From NCBI RefSeq assembly GCF_007971385.1, contig NZ_CP042434.1, forward strand, positions 1,612,001-1,676,000: a stretch of 64,000 nt of DNA, written 5' to 3'. The position numbers and the translations under genes were made by a program. Positions within the stretch are counted from its first letter, which is position 1. The number at the start of each line of letters is the position of its first letter. Under the pieces are notes generated by a model. The model made no database searches, was not told the DNA's origin, and was given only the letters and a program-made list of their open reading frames with translations. Source of the DNA: Arachidicoccus ginsenosidivorans. Lineage in GTDB: Bacteria > Bacteroidota > Bacteroidia > Chitinophagales > Chitinophagaceae. Below, piece by piece: positions 19,575-29,904 of the stretch.

Positions 19575-19973
19575 ATGCAACTTACCAATCAGCAACTGGC
19601 CTATCAGGCCACCCGAATCGCCATCGGTATCAGTATCTTCTTTCACGGTGCCGTCCGGATCCCCAAACTCAGTTTCTTTGCCCATAGCCATCTGGAAATG
19701 TTCAGCCACACTTTTATTGGCGGCACCCCTACCCTTATCATGTGCTACATTATTCCCTTTTTAGAGGCCGGCACAGGCTTGCTCATTCTTATCGGAGGCA
19801 AGATTACCCGATATGGGTTGACCCTGGGCATTGCTACTATGGGCATCCTGATGTTTGGGGCATCCCTGGCCGAAAAGTTTGACTTATTGATTTCCATGTT
19901 ATTACACGTTATTATATTTTTCTTATTATTAACACACAAAGAAACTTATCAACCAGCAATAAAAAAGGCTTAG
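19575..19973 (+). CDS. DoxX-family membrane protein
   Basis: Integral membrane protein of 132 aa, starting at ATG 19575 (the longer in-frame upstream start has no support). Four hydrophobic segments, with RIAIGISIFFHGAVRIPKL near the N-terminus, as in DoxX/DoxD-like proteins of small quinone-linked redox systems. It stands alone on the plus strand, divergent from the sigma gene. Specific function unknown. Confidence 0.8.
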   Translation: MQLTNQQLAYQATRIAIGISIFFHGAVRIPKLSFFAHSHLEMFSHTFIGGTPTLIMCYIIPFLEAGTGLLILIGGKITRYGLTLGIATMGILMFGASLAEKFDLLISMLLHVIIFFLLLTHKETYQPAIKKA

Positions 19974-20060
19974 ACAGGAGAACCGCTCATTATAGCAGCC
20001 ACTGGTGCTCCAATCAATTATTTTATTGGGCATACTGAACGATTTTCATAGACTGCGCTT

Positions 20061-20068
20061 TACCTTTG
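20061..20068 (+). promoter_or_regulatory. -7 box close to the gatB start codon
   Basis: TACCTTTG matches TAnnTTTG perfectly, 8 nt before the ATG at 20077, so the leader would be only about 0-3 nt. No clear TTTG is seen at -33. Confidence 0.4.
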
Positions 20069-20076
20069 CTAACAAT

Positions 20077-21539
20077 ATGGCAATAATTTATCAAGGTAAA
20101 TACGAGGCTGTGATCGGCCTGGAAATACATGTTCAGCTGGATACTGCCAGCAAATTATTTTGTGGAGACAGTACCGCTTTTGGGGCTGCGCCCAATACAC
20201 ATATCAGTCCTATAACACTGGCGCTACCCGGTACCCTGCCTAAAATTAATAAAAAAGCAATTGAATATGCAGTGCGTCTTGGTCTGGCCTGTCAGTGTGA
20301 GATTATGCCATATAACTTTTTGCCCGCAAGAACTATTTTTATCCGGATTTGCCAAAAGGCTGGCAGACCACTCAACATACTCACCCGATTTGTATGGGGG
20401 GCCTGGTTCCTATAAAGACGCAGGAAGGAACCCGGCTGGTGAAAATGCATCATATTCATTTAGAGGAAGATGCCGGCAAAAGTATCCATGATATTTATGA
20501 CCAGGACACCTGCGTGGATTTAAACCGCGCCGGCACTCCGCTGGTAGAGATTGTATCTGAACCCGATATGTTTTCTGCCGATGAAGCCTGGAATTATGTA
20601 CAAGAACTCAGGCGTCTGGTGCGCTGGATTGGTGTTTCAGACGCCAATATGGAGGAGGGTAGCCTAAGGTGTGACGCCAATATTTCTATCCGGCCCGCAG
20701 GGGATCCTGAACTTGGCACCCGGGTGGAAGTCAAGAACTTAAATTCTACCCGCAATATTAAAAGAGCCATCGATTATGAAATAGACCGGATGATCAAGCT
20801 GGTGGAAGCTGGCGGCAAGGTTAAACAGCAAACCAGGAGTTTTGATGCGACTGATGGAACTACTTTTGCGATCAGAGATAAAGAGGAGGCCAATGATTAC
20901 CGGTATTTCCCGGAGCCTGACCTCCCGCCTATTCATCTGAGCGAAGCATTTATCCGGCAGATAAAAGCAGATATGCCTGCATTACCACAGGCACTTATTC
21001 AAAAATATCAAGCGCAGTATGATCTAAGTGAATATGACGCTGAACAACTGGTCAGCGAAAAGGAGATTGCAGACTATTTTGAAGCGTCCGTTAAGTATAC
21101 CCATCATTATAAAGCTGTGGTCAACTGGATAAGTGGCCCCCTGCGCTCCATTATGAATGATGAGCACTTGCTGATTGATGAAACCTCAATTACTGCGGGC
21201 ACATTGGCAGAACTGGTGAACCTGGTTGCTGAAGGCAAATTAAGTTTCTCTGTAGCCTCCACCAGGCTATTGCCTGCTTTAAGAGAGGCGCATAAGGCTA
21301 ATACAGAAAAATCGCCACTTGAAATCGCGACCGATCTTAATTTAATACAAACAGATGATGCCGCACTACTCAATACCTGGATAAGTGAAGCCCTGGAAAG
21401 TATGCCGGAAAAAGTGCAGGCCTACCAAAAAGGCAAAAAAGGACTGATTGGGCTTTTTGTCGGTGAAGTAAAGAAAAGAAGTAAAGGCAAAGCTGATCCA
21501 CAGCGCGTCATGGACCTGATCAAAGAAAAACTTGGCTAA
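20077..21539 (+). CDS. gatB: Asp/Glu-tRNA(Asn/Gln) amidotransferase subunit B, split by a frameshift
   Basis: Subunit B of GatCAB, which transamidates misacylated Glu-tRNA(Gln) or Asp-tRNA(Asn). 487 aa when joined. The start reads YEAVIGLEIHVQLDTASKLFCGD, the family signature. The break is at a T5 run (20317-20321). One more T gives [21 protein letters not shown], the invariant [14 protein letters not shown] motif. The rest includes DLNRAGTPLVEIVSEPD, EVKNLNS and the C-terminal helical YqeY-like domain. The gene is essential in bacteria lacking GlnRS, so a true knockout is implausible. Confidence 0.95.
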
Positions 21540-21614
21540 ACCAGGCAAACAATTGTTAGCTCCAAAGTTCTGTGTAATGCAGGTGTGATCGGCTTTTTGC
21601 ATTAAAAAAATCAG

Positions 21615-21622
21615 TACATTTG
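21615..21622 (+). promoter_or_regulatory. -7 box of the adk promoter
   Basis: TACATTTG matches TAnnTTTG, 27 nt before the adk ATG (leader about 20 nt). A TTTG at 21596-21599 is 15 nt upstream, shorter than the usual spacing. Confidence 0.5.
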
Positions 21623-21649
21623 CTGTTCAAATTATATTTAATATAAGTT

Positions 21650-22237
21650 ATGTTTAATCTAATCTTGTTTGGTGCTCCAGGTAGCGGAAAAGGTACACAA
21701 AGTCTGAAAATTGCAGAAAAATACAATTTAAAGCATTTGAGTACAGGGGATTTACTGCGTCATGAAATCGCATCTGAAACCGCGCTGGGCAAGGAAGCAA
21801 AGGAATTTATTGATAAAGGCTTACTGGTTCCCGATGCCGTGGTAATTGGTATGATCAGCAAGGCCATTGAGACCCACAAAACCGTCCGCGGTTTTCTCTT
21901 TGATGGTTTCCCTAGAACAGAAGCGCAGGCAGAAGCCCTGGATAAACTGCTAAAACTCTATGAGAGTTCCATCAACTTGGTATTAGCACTGGAAGTCAGT
22001 GAAGATGAATTGGTTGAACGCTTACTGCTCAGAGGAAAGACCAGTGGTCGTTCCGATGATGCCAATGAAGAAATAATCCGGGAAAGAATTAAAGAATACC
22101 GTAAAAAAACAGCGGTGGTGGCCGATTATTATGATAACAATGGCGTCGTGAGAAATATAACCGGAGAAGGCACAGTGGACACCATTTTTGACAGTATCAC
22201 ACAAACAATCAATGAAGAGCTGGAAGTCGCCAGTTAA
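21650..22237 (+). CDS. adk: adenylate kinase
   Basis: Converts ATP and AMP to two ADP in the cytosol. 195 aa. The P-loop GAPGSGKGT is at residues 8-16, STGDLLR at about 31-37, the AMP site DGFPRT near 86-91, and the short LID region LRGKTSGRSDDANEEIIRERI near 127-147. There are no zinc cysteines, as in short Bacteroidota forms. The length matches the family. Its own promoter and terminator make it a single-gene unit. Confidence 0.97.
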   Translation: MFNLILFGAPGSGKGTQSLKIAEKYNLKHLSTGDLLRHEIASETALGKEAKEFIDKGLLVPDAVVIGMISKAIETHKTVRGFLFDGFPRTEAQAEALDKLLKLYESSINLVLALEVSEDELVERLLLRGKTSGRSDDANEEIIRERIKEYRKKTAVVADYYDNNGVVRNITGEGTVDTIFDSITQTINEELEVAS

Positions 22238-22327
22238 ATTAGACGAGCCCACAACCATCGGTTTGGGTTCATCAAATACCGAATTTCATAAGAGATTTCC
22301 ATAAAGGGATTTAAAATAACAGATTAA

Positions 22328-22370
22328 GGGACTGATTAAATAGCGAAAACGCTAGTTTTTCAGTCCTTTT
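22328..22370 (+). terminator. intrinsic terminator of adk
   Basis: The arms GGACTGA ... TAGCG / CGCTA ... TCAGTCC pair with an internal 5-nt loop and an AAAA apical loop, followed by TTTTG. About 90 bp after the adk stop. Confidence 0.8.
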
Positions 22371-22815
22371 GTTGTAGGTTAAGTGGCTTCTTTCCGCCTT
22401 CTTCTCGCCATCATTTTGACGTAATAGTCCCCGGGTAATTCAGTTTAGATCAAAAAAAAACGCATAAAAAGCCAATCAACCAGCGAAGCAAGGATGCGCA
22501 ATTAAACAATACTGCCCTTCGGTAAATTCATTTTTTTGCCGTATTAATAGATTCCGGGCAGTAATAAAAGAAACCTCATTTATCCATTATCTTTTGCTTA
22601 TCAATACACATTACATTATAATTAAAATTATTTAACTTTTTATCGAAAATAAGCCAATTTATTTGCACCTTTATTATGTCATACATAAGTATTTAATATT
22701 TATTTGACGGTTTAGTAAAGCGCATACAACACCCGCAGGAAATAATGAACAAAGTTGCAGTAAAAGTTGAGACCACCTGATTTACTCCATCAGGAATATG
22801 TCTGACAAATTTACC

Positions 22816-22823
22816 TAACTTTG
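22816..22823 (+). promoter_or_regulatory. possible -7 box of the sialic-acid operon
   Basis: TAACTTTG fits TAnnTTTG about 77 nt before the lyase ATG. No good TTTG is seen at the -33 position, so activation by a regulator, or another promoter, is possible. Confidence 0.35.
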
Positions 22824-22899
22824 GGATCAATCCACGGCCCGCTTATTAAACAATTCAAATAACTGTATTTGTTTATTTTTATTCAATAAAATATAAAGA

Positions 22900-23816
22900 A
22901 TGGTTTCAAAATTACAAGGTCTGATCGCTGCTCCTTTTACCCCCATGCTGGAAGATGGCAGCCTAAACCTGGCGGTCATTAATAACTATTACCAATTACT
23001 TAAAAGAAATAAGGTTACAGGAGCGTTTATTGCCGGATCAACAGGTGAAGGCGTTTCGATGACGATGGAAGAAAAAATCGAGCTCCTGTGGGCCTGGCGC
23101 ACAGTCACTAAGGAAGATCCTGATTTTCATGTTGTCCTTTTGGTCGGTGGCACTTGCTTAAAAGATGCGATCAGACTTGCCACTGCGGCAGAAAAGGCTG
23201 GCATTTATGGTATTGCTTTTACAGCTCCTTTTTATTTTAAGCCGGCCACGGCCAGTGTCCTGGCGGAACTTTGCCGCCAAGTGGCTGGAGCAGCGCCCAA
23301 AACGGCATTTTACTATTATCATATCCCCGTTCTAACGGGTTGTTATATTCCAATGTACGACTTATTAAGGGCCACAGGTGGCTCCATTGATAACTTTTGT
23401 GGCATTAAATATACGCACGAGGATTTTATGGATTTTCAGAGTTGTATGCATGTAGAAAATGGCAGGTATAATATGTTATGGGAAGGGATGAGAATATGCT
23501 TAGTTCCTTACCTTTAGGAACAAAGGCAGCCATCGGCAGCACCTACAACTACGCAGCACCTTTATACCTGGATCTGAGAGCAGCTTACCAGGCAGGGGAT
23601 CTTAAGAAAGCGGAAGCCTTACAACAAAAGGCCATTGACATGATTCGCCTACTTGGCAAATATGGGGGCATCGCCACCGGCAAGGCTTTTATGAAACTCG
23701 TAGATATGGATTGCGGTTTATTCAGACTCCCGGTGTCAAATATGACTCCTGAGGCGTTTGAAGCATTTAAACAAGAAGTAGCAGCGCTGGATTTTGAATC
23801 TTTCAGATCTAAATAA
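22900..23816 (+). CDS. nanA: N-acetylneuraminate lyase, split by a frameshift
   Basis: Cytosolic class I aldolase cleaving N-acetylneuraminate to ManNAc and pyruvate. About 305 aa when joined. The DHDPS/NAL barrel shows GSTGEGVSM (47-55), the catalytic tyrosine in FYYYHIPVLTG (about 136-146) and the Schiff-base lysine in CGIKYTHEDF (about 167-176). The Y-H-I-P segment is typical of NAL rather than DapA. The frame breaks at GGG 23480-23482; one more G gives YNMLWGRDENMLSSL. It is first of a co-directed sialic-acid cluster, which supports nanA over dapA. Confidence 0.92.
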
Positions 23817-23865
23817 ATTGGAGGCTTTACGCCACCTATTCAAAAAGAGGGCAAAGCACCCAATT
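23816..23865 (+). other. intercistronic stem-loop between nanA and nanM
   Basis: AATTGG-GGCTTT-CGCC can pair with GGGC-AAAGC-CCCAATT with a few bulges, starting at the nanA stop codon. No T tract follows. It could stabilise or process the message. Confidence 0.35.
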
Positions 23866-23917
23866 GATCTTTGTAATGCATTCAGTTTATTTAACCCACC
23901 CTCAACCGTGGTGACTT

Positions 23918-25126
23918 ATGCGTAATTTTTCAAATATATTATTAACGCCCATCTTACTTATTATGGCATTGTTTGCTTCCTGTAATAACCCTAAACCGGA
24001 CAATAATGGTGTAGACTCCCTCAACCTGCACTGGACAAAGCTGGGCGAGTTACCTCCAGAAAGCAACCAAGGTCAGGCGACGCCAAATCCTGGGCTAGCC
24101 GGACCCGTGGCCGGCATTTCTAACGGGTACTTGGTAGTAGGCGGCGGCAGTAATTTCCCAAAGGGTTTACCCTGGGAAGGGGGTAATAAAGCGTACCACC
24201 GTAAACTCTACATTTATCGACTATTGAATAAGGAAAACGGCGATACTGCTTTACTTAGTCCAGTTATAGGCGAATTCCCTTACTCCATAGGTTATCCAGC
24301 CTGCGTTTCAACGGATACCGGCATCGTAGTGGCAGGCGGAGAAAATGAAACTGGCCCTTTAAGCACCGTTGAATTGATCCATATCGACAAATCGCAATTG
24401 GAACCACAATTAAAAATCACCTCTTTGCCTTCCCTGCCTGTAGCCTGTTCAGGGGCCATGATAACCGCCATGGGTAGTAAAGTTTATCTGGCAGGGGGTA
24501 ATAATGCCAATGGCCACACATTAGGACAATTCTTGCTGCTGGATCTAACCGATACGGCCAAGGGCTGGCAGCCATTACCTGAGTTAGTTCAACCTACCAG
24601 CTTTGGCGTTTTATATGCAGATCAGCCTAGTCATACCATTTATTTGGCAGGAGGCAGAAAGTCAAACGTACAAGCAAGAACTACTTTTTACGCTTCCTTA
24701 TTTGCCTTTAATACAGAAAACCAAAATTGGGAAGAAAAAGCAAATCTCCCATACAGCGTTTCTGCGGCAACCGGGATTACGATGCAAGGAAAGCTGCTGT
24801 TTTTTGGCGGAGATCAGGGTGAGACCTTTCACCAAACAGAGGACCTGCTCTTAAAAATCGCTGTGGCAAAAGATAGCACGGAGAAAAGACAGTTGACCCT
24901 GCAAAAAAATACTTTGCAACAGCATCATCCTGGATTTACCCGTCAAATCCTCGCCTATAATCCTGCATTAGACCAGTGGAAACCCGCGGGTAAACTTTCC
25001 TTTGCCGCTCAGGTTACCACAACAGCCATCGCCTGGCAAAAGGGCGTCATTATACCCTGCGGAGAAATAAGAGCTGGCATTCGTTATGCAAACATTATAG
25101 AAGGTGCCATAAATCCTACGCCATAA
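23918..25126 (+). CDS. nanM: N-acetylneuraminate epimerase (mutarotase), Kelch propeller lipoprotein
   Basis: 402-aa six-bladed Kelch propeller that interconverts sialic acid anomers. An SPII signal is evident: LFASC with the lipidated Cys22. Kelch blades appear as GGGSNFPKGLPWEGGNKAYHRKL (about 68-90), VVAGGENETGPLSTVELI, YLAGGNNANGHTLGQF and YLAGGRKSNVQARTTFYASL, with the GG turns conserved. NanM of E. coli is periplasmic; here it is predicted to be membrane-anchored. It lies after nanA and before the MFS transporter. Confidence 0.88.
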   Translation: MRNFSNILLTPILLIMALFASCNNPKPDNNGVDSLNLHWTKLGELPPESNQGQATPNPGLAGPVAGISNGYLVVGGGSNFPKGLPWEGGNKAYHRKLYIYRLLNKENGDTALLSPVIGEFPYSIGYPACVSTDTGIVVAGGENETGPLSTVELIHIDKSQLEPQLKITSLPSLPVACSGAMITAMGSKVYLAGGNNANGHTLGQFLLLDLTDTAKGWQPLPELVQPTSFGVLYADQPSHTIYLAGGRKSNVQARTTFYASLFAFNTENQNWEEKANLPYSVSAATGITMQGKLLFFGGDQGETFHQTEDLLLKIAVAKDSTEKRQLTLQKNTLQQHHPGFTRQILAYNPALDQWKPAGKLSFAAQVTTTAIAWQKGVIIPCGEIRAGIRYANIIEGAINPTP

Positions 25127-25180
25127 TATTTGCATTATAAACGTTAGACTTATGCGTCTTTCCAACAACTATTCATCACC

Positions 25181-26413
25181 ATGATTCAACAGAAAAAATA
25201 CTATCCCTGGTTATTAGTAGCCCTGCTTTGGGGCGTCGGACTACTCAATTACCTGGACCGGCAGATGCTTTCTACCATGCGCCCTGCCATTCAGGTGGAC
25301 ATCCATGAATTGAGATCCGCGACTAATTTCGGCCTATTGATGGGGATATTTCTGTGGATTTACGGCCTGATGAGTCCCGTTGCAGGAGCCGTAGCAGACC
25401 GTGTCAACAGAAAATGGCTGATTGTTGGTAGTTTACTGGTTTGGTCAGGCGTCACTTTTGGTATGGGTTATGCCAGGACCTTTCATGAGCTCTACCTGTT
25501 AAGAGCAGTAATGGGCATCAGTGAAGCCCTGTACATACCTGCAGCACTGGCGCTTATAGCAGAGTTCCATCCAAAAAAAACGCGTTCCCTGGCGATTGGC
25601 ATCCATATGACAGGCTTATATCTAGGGTCTGCCTTAGGCGGCTTCGGTGCCACCGTGGCAGCGTCCTATAGCTGGCACTTCACCTTTCATACCTTTGGGC
25701 TGATGGGTATTGGTTACGCCTTCATCTTAATTTTATTTTTAAGGGAAAATCCTGAGCGGTTTAGTTTACACGCTCAAAACAGGTCACTTGATAAACCTAA
25801 GATCGGCAAAGCCATTTCCGTCTTATTCTCTAATATGGCATTCTGGATTATTCTGATGTATTTTGCGGTACCCAGCCTTCCAGGTTGGGCTACTAAAAAT
25901 TGGTTACCCACATTATTTGCGCATCATCTGAATATGCCGATGAGTCAGGCCGGGCCTTTATCCACCATGACAATCGCCATTTCTTCCTTTGCTGGTGTTA
26001 TACTGGGCGGTTTTGTTTCTGACAGGTGGGTTCTTACCAATATCCGGGGCCGGATATTTACCAGTGCCATTGGTCTGTCGCTCACTATTCCAGGTTTACT
26101 ATTTATGGGATTTGGCCATAGTCTAATTGTGCTTGTTGCCGCAGGCATTTGCTTTGGCCTCGGTTTTGGCATTTTTGATGCGAACAATATGCCCATTCTC
26201 TGTCAATTTGTAGCACCCAAATACCGAGCCACCGCCTATGGGCTGATGAATATGGTGGGCGTTTTCTTTGGCGCTTTTATCACAGATCTTTTGGGCAGAT
26301 CCACCGACGGTGGACATCTGGGCAGAGATTTCGCTCTTTTGTCAATCATCGTACTGGCGGCGCTGATAACGCAGTTATGGACATTAAAGCCTACTGTAAA
26401 TGATTTTAAATAA
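25181..26413 (+). CDS. MFS transporter, probable sialic acid importer
   Basis: Inner-membrane carrier, 410 aa with 12 predicted TM helices. The first helix is followed by NYLDRQMLSTMRPAIQ, and the cytosolic loop after TM2 reads GAVADRVNRKWLIVG, an MFS A-motif variant. It is flanked by nanM and the esterase gene and is co-directed with the cluster, so it is the best candidate for inner-membrane uptake of N-acetylneuraminate (NanT role). The family also contains sugar-acid carriers, so the substrate is inferred from context only. Confidence 0.8.
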   Translation: MIQQKKYYPWLLVALLWGVGLLNYLDRQMLSTMRPAIQVDIHELRSATNFGLLMGIFLWIYGLMSPVAGAVADRVNRKWLIVGSLLVWSGVTFGMGYARTFHELYLLRAVMGISEALYIPAALALIAEFHPKKTRSLAIGIHMTGLYLGSALGGFGATVAASYSWHFTFHTFGLMGIGYAFILILFLRENPERFSLHAQNRSLDKPKIGKAISVLFSNMAFWIILMYFAVPSLPGWATKNWLPTLFAHHLNMPMSQAGPLSTMTIAISSFAGVILGGFVSDRWVLTNIRGRIFTSAIGLSLTIPGLLFMGFGHSLIVLVAAGICFGLGFGIFDANNMPILCQFVAPKYRATAYGLMNMVGVFFGAFITDLLGRSTDGGHLGRDFALLSIIVLAALITQLWTLKPTVNDFK

Positions 26414-26437
26414 TAAAGCTTAAATATTGTCTTGATA

Positions 26438-28573
26438 ATGCAAATGCAAACAAAAGAGCGGCTCATTTTTAATACATGTAAATTATTGACAGGAACATTA
26501 TTCTTTCTTTTTGTCACCATCAGTGGTCATCTCTTAGCCCAGAAAATAAAGGTTGCCTGCGTAGGCAATTCTGTCACCTATGGATACACCCTTAAAGATC
26601 CAGCTACCCAGTCCTACCCAGCTGTCTTACAAAACATGTTGGGCATTCGTTATGAAGTGGGCAATTTTGGCCATAGTGGCGCAACCCTATTAAAAAGAGG
26701 CCATAATCCCTACTATAAAACAGCCGAATTTAAAAAGGCCATCCAAATGCATCCGGATATCGTAATCATTGACCTAGGCTTAAATGATACAGATCCCAGA
26801 GATTATGCGCTTTATCGCGACCAATTTATACCTGATTATACCTGGTTAATTGACACATTTCGTCAGGCTAACAAGTCCGTTAAAATTTATATTTGTAAGA
26901 TGACCCCTATTTTCACGGGGCATCCCCGTTTTATGTCCAGCACGGCCACTTGGTATAAAAAGGTGCAAACGGACATTGAAAAGGTGGCCAGGATAGGTCA
27001 GCTTCCAATTATTGACCTTTATGCAAATTTTCACGACCGTCCGGATCTGATAACCGACAAACCTACACTGCATCCAAATAAAGCCGGTGCGCAAAAACTG
27101 GCAACTGTTATATATCAACATATTACCGGCAATTTCGGGGGACTTAAACTTGCCGATATCTTTACAGATAATATGGTTTTACAAAGAGAGAGACCCATTA
27201 AAGTCTGGGGCACCGCCAATAGTGGTACAACAGTTTCTGTCAGCTTTCATGGTGCAACACAAAAAGTACGGGTTCCTTTTAATGGCCATTGGAAACTGCA
27301 GTTGCCTGCTGAAAAAGCCAGCAGCCAGCCCCAACAAATGACCATTGAAAATGCAGGGCGGCAAATACAATTAAAAAATATCCTGATTGGCGATGTCTGG
27401 CTGGCATCCGGGCAATCCAATATGCTTTTCACTGTAAAAGAAGCTAAAAAAGCAGACAGTTTACTTAAAAACAGCAGTAATGCACCTGGTACCTTACGAT
27501 TATTTAACTATAAGAACCTAGCCGCAACGGATAATGTGAATTGGGACACCACCATCTTAAATAAAGTCAATAATCTGGCCTTTTTTTCCGGTAGCTGGCA
27601 GCAGCCAGATCAAAATAGCGTCGCGGCATTTTCTGCAATTGCCTATGTATTTGGCAAAGAGATCGCTGTCAAAAAAGATATACCAGTAGGTATCATTGAA
27701 ATTGCCGTAGGCGGCTCTCCGCTGATTTCCTGGGTAGATAGAACCTCTTTGGAAAATAACCCATTATTTGAACCTGCCTTAAACGACTACCTTCATTCAG
27801 ACTTCCTGATGGCCTGGTGTAGGCAAAGAGCCGGTAAAAACCTAGCATTATCCATCAACCCCTACCAGCGTCATCCCTACGAACCTGCTTATAATTATGA
27901 AGCTGGTATTGCCAAGATCGCCGGTTTGCCCATCCAAGGGGTTATCTGGTATCAGGGAGAAAGTGACGCAGATAATGCCCCCTTGTATGGCAAGTTATTT
28001 CCGGTTTTTATTCGAAGCTGGCGCCAGGCCTGGCACCAAAATCTACCCTTCTATTATGTCCAGCTCTCCAGTCTGGACAGACCTTCCTGGAATTATTTCA
28101 GGGATCTGCAAAGGAAATTACAATACAAAGTTCCGAATACAAAAATGGTGGTCACCAGTGATTTGGGAGATTCGCTCAATGTCCATTACCCGGATAAGAT
28201 CCCGGTAGGTAAAAGGCTTGCGCGGGTGGCATTAAAAGAAACCTATCATATAGACATACCAGACACCGGCCCTGCATTTAAATCCATCCGCAAAACAACT
28301 ACCGCGGCTAAGACAATACTTACGGTTCACTTTTCCCATGCGGAGGGTCTGACAAGTAAGAACCATCAGCCTTTAACCGGTTTTGAAGTGATGGACATGG
28401 CGGGCAATTTACTACCTGTTAAAGCCAGCATTAAAGGTAGCGATGTTTTAATGACTTTGCCCCCATCTATCCAGGTTCAAAGTGTGGTATACGGCTGGAA
28501 TGGATTTTCCAGAGCAAATCTGATCAATAGCGCTGGCCTTCCGGCCAGTACTTTTAAAGCAGATCTGAAGTAA
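26438..28573 (+). CDS. nanS: two-domain sialate O-acetylesterase (SGNH + SASA)
   Basis: Secreted esterase, about 711 aa from ATG 26438 (a TTG at 26432 is also open). A signal peptide (LFVTISGHLLAQ) precedes an SGNH hydrolase (about 34-230) with block I GNSVTYG, block III LGLNDT and the Asp-His pair near LHPNKAGAQ. A sialate O-acetylesterase domain (about 235-710) carries GQSNM around the second catalytic serine, and IWYQGESD. Removal of O-acetyl groups lets the sialidase and lyase act. The double-esterase layout is also known in the NanS proteins of gut and oral Bacteroidota. Confidence 0.9.
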   Translation: MQMQTKERLIFNTCKLLTGTLFFLFVTISGHLLAQKIKVACVGNSVTYGYTLKDPATQSYPAVLQNMLGIRYEVGNFGHSGATLLKRGHNPYYKTAEFKKAIQMHPDIVIIDLGLNDTDPRDYALYRDQFIPDYTWLIDTFRQANKSVKIYICKMTPIFTGHPRFMSSTATWYKKVQTDIEKVARIGQLPIIDLYANFHDRPDLITDKPTLHPNKAGAQKLATVIYQHITGNFGGLKLADIFTDNMVLQRERPIKVWGTANSGTTVSVSFHGATQKVRVPFNGHWKLQLPAEKASSQPQQMTIENAGRQIQLKNILIGDVWLASGQSNMLFTVKEAKKADSLLKNSSNAPGTLRLFNYKNLAATDNVNWDTTILNKVNNLAFFSGSWQQPDQNSVAAFSAIAYVFGKEIAVKKDIPVGIIEIAVGGSPLISWVDRTSLENNPLFEPALNDYLHSDFLMAWCRQRAGKNLALSINPYQRHPYEPAYNYEAGIAKIAGLPIQGVIWYQGESDADNAPLYGKLFPVFIRSWRQAWHQNLPFYYVQLSSLDRPSWNYFRDLQRKLQYKVPNTKMVVTSDLGDSLNVHYPDKIPVGKRLARVALKETYHIDIPDTGPAFKSIRKTTTAAKTILTVHFSHAEGLTSKNHQPLTGFEVMDMAGNLLPVKASIKGSDVLMTLPPSIQVQSVVYGWNGFSRANLINSAGLPASTFKADLK

Positions 28574-28671
28574 TGCGCCAACTAGTATTACCAGGCAATA
28601 GCGACTCCAGGATAAATTTTTAAGCACCTTCTACAACAATTTAACAGGCAACAAATTTAAAAAATAACGAT

Positions 28672-29850
28672 ATGGACTTAGCTTATATCAAAGAGTTACA
28701 TCAGTTTTACCAAAAAGAGCTCCTGGAGGATACCTTACCTTTTTGGTTCCCCAGAAGCATTGATCAAAAGTATGGCGGTTACCTGCTTATGCGGGATGCT
28801 GACGGAAGTTTGATTGATGATGACAAAGCTGTCTGGATCCAGGGGCGAGCCGCCTGGCTCCTAGCCACTCTCTATAATACAGTGGAGAAAAAACAAGCCT
28901 GGTTGGATGGGGCCGCTGCGGGGATTGATTTTTTGCTCAATCACTGTTTTGACCCGGCAGGTAAAATGTATTTCCACATGCAAAGGGATGGAACACCCAT
29001 TCGGATGCGCCGTTATTTTTTTTCTGAAACTTTTGCCGTGATCGCCCTAGCCGCATATGCAAAGGCTACCCAGGATGCAAGGATGGCCGAAAAAGCAAGG
29101 GAGCTCTTTACGCGCTGCCTTGAATATGCCAAGGGTGAACGGCTGATGACCCCTAAATTTGAGCCAACCCGTCCTGCAAAGGCTATCGGCATTCCAATGA
29201 TTATGATCAATACCGCCCAACAGCTGCGGGAAACCATTGGTGATCCCAGATGTGATCAGCTGATCCAAGACTGGATCGCTGAAATCGAAAGAGATTTTGT
29301 GAAAGAAGATATCCGTTGTGTCATGGAACAGGTGGCGCCGGATGGCAGCATCATAGATCATATCGATGGTCGCACACTTAATCCGGGTCATGCAATCGAA
29401 GGAGCCTGGTTTATCCTGCATGAAGCACGTTATCGGAGCAACAAACATTATCAACAGCTTGGTTGTAAGATGCTGGATTATATGTGGGAAAGAGGCTGGG
29501 ATAAAACCTACGGCGGTATATTATACTTCCTGGATGTATATGGCAAGCCTGTACAGGAATATTGGCAGGACATGAAGTTTTGGTGGCCACAAAATGAAGC
29601 TTTGATCGCCACCCTGCTTGCCTATACCTTGACAGGCGATCAGAAATACAAAACCTGGCACGAAGATTTGCGCCAGTACACCGAAAATTATTTTCATGAC
29701 AAAGAGCACGGCGAGTGGTATGGTTATTTGCACAGGGATGGCTCCCTGGCTCAAACAGCAAAAGGCAATCTATTTAAGGGTCCTTTCCATTTACCCAGAC
29801 AACAGTGGTATTGTATGCGTTTGTTGTCAGCGCTGGTAACCGCTAATTAA
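28672..29850 (+). CDS. N-acylglucosamine 2-epimerase (ManNAc to GlcNAc)
   Basis: Cytosolic (alpha/alpha)6-barrel enzyme of 392 aa. AGE-family positions are visible: WFPRSIDQKYGGYL (25-38), VWIQGRAAWLLATLYN (51-66), HAIEGAWFILHEARY with the catalytic-site His (about 240-254), KFWWPQNEALIATLLAY (about 300-316) and KGPFHLPRQQWY near the C-terminus (about 370-382) with the second His. In Bacteroides NanE of this type converts ManNAc released by the lyase to GlcNAc, avoiding the ManNAc-6-P route. It lies between nanS and the sialidase gene. Confidence 0.92.
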   Translation: MDLAYIKELHQFYQKELLEDTLPFWFPRSIDQKYGGYLLMRDADGSLIDDDKAVWIQGRAAWLLATLYNTVEKKQAWLDGAAAGIDFLLNHCFDPAGKMYFHMQRDGTPIRMRRYFFSETFAVIALAAYAKATQDARMAEKARELFTRCLEYAKGERLMTPKFEPTRPAKAIGIPMIMINTAQQLRETIGDPRCDQLIQDWIAEIERDFVKEDIRCVMEQVAPDGSIIDHIDGRTLNPGHAIEGAWFILHEARYRSNKHYQQLGCKMLDYMWERGWDKTYGGILYFLDVYGKPVQEYWQDMKFWWPQNEALIATLLAYTLTGDQKYKTWHEDLRQYTENYFHDKEHGEWYGYLHRDGSLAQTAKGNLFKGPFHLPRQQWYCMRLLSALVTAN

Positions 29851-29895
29851 AGCAATTTAGTCACCACTATTAGCTTGCCTCCATTTTTAAAATCC

Positions 29896-29903
29896 TAAAT
29901 TTG
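29896..29903 (+). promoter_or_regulatory. internal promoter -7 box before the sialidase gene
   Basis: TAAATTTG fits TAnnTTTG. A CTTG lies 18 nt upstream (29874-29877). The box ends one base before three consecutive ATG codons (29905, 29908, 29911), so a transcript from here would be leaderless. Confidence 0.5.
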
Positions 29904-29904
29904 T

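Larger units (their letters stand above)
22238..22899. other. intergenic region upstream of the sialic-acid operon
   Basis: 662 bp without a convincing ORF on either strand. It begins with the adk terminator (22328-22370). The rest is AT-rich and carries at least one promoter-like box (TAACTTTG, 22816-22823) before the lyase gene. No tRNA-like or riboswitch-like fold is apparent by eye; a small RNA cannot be excluded. Confidence 0.5.
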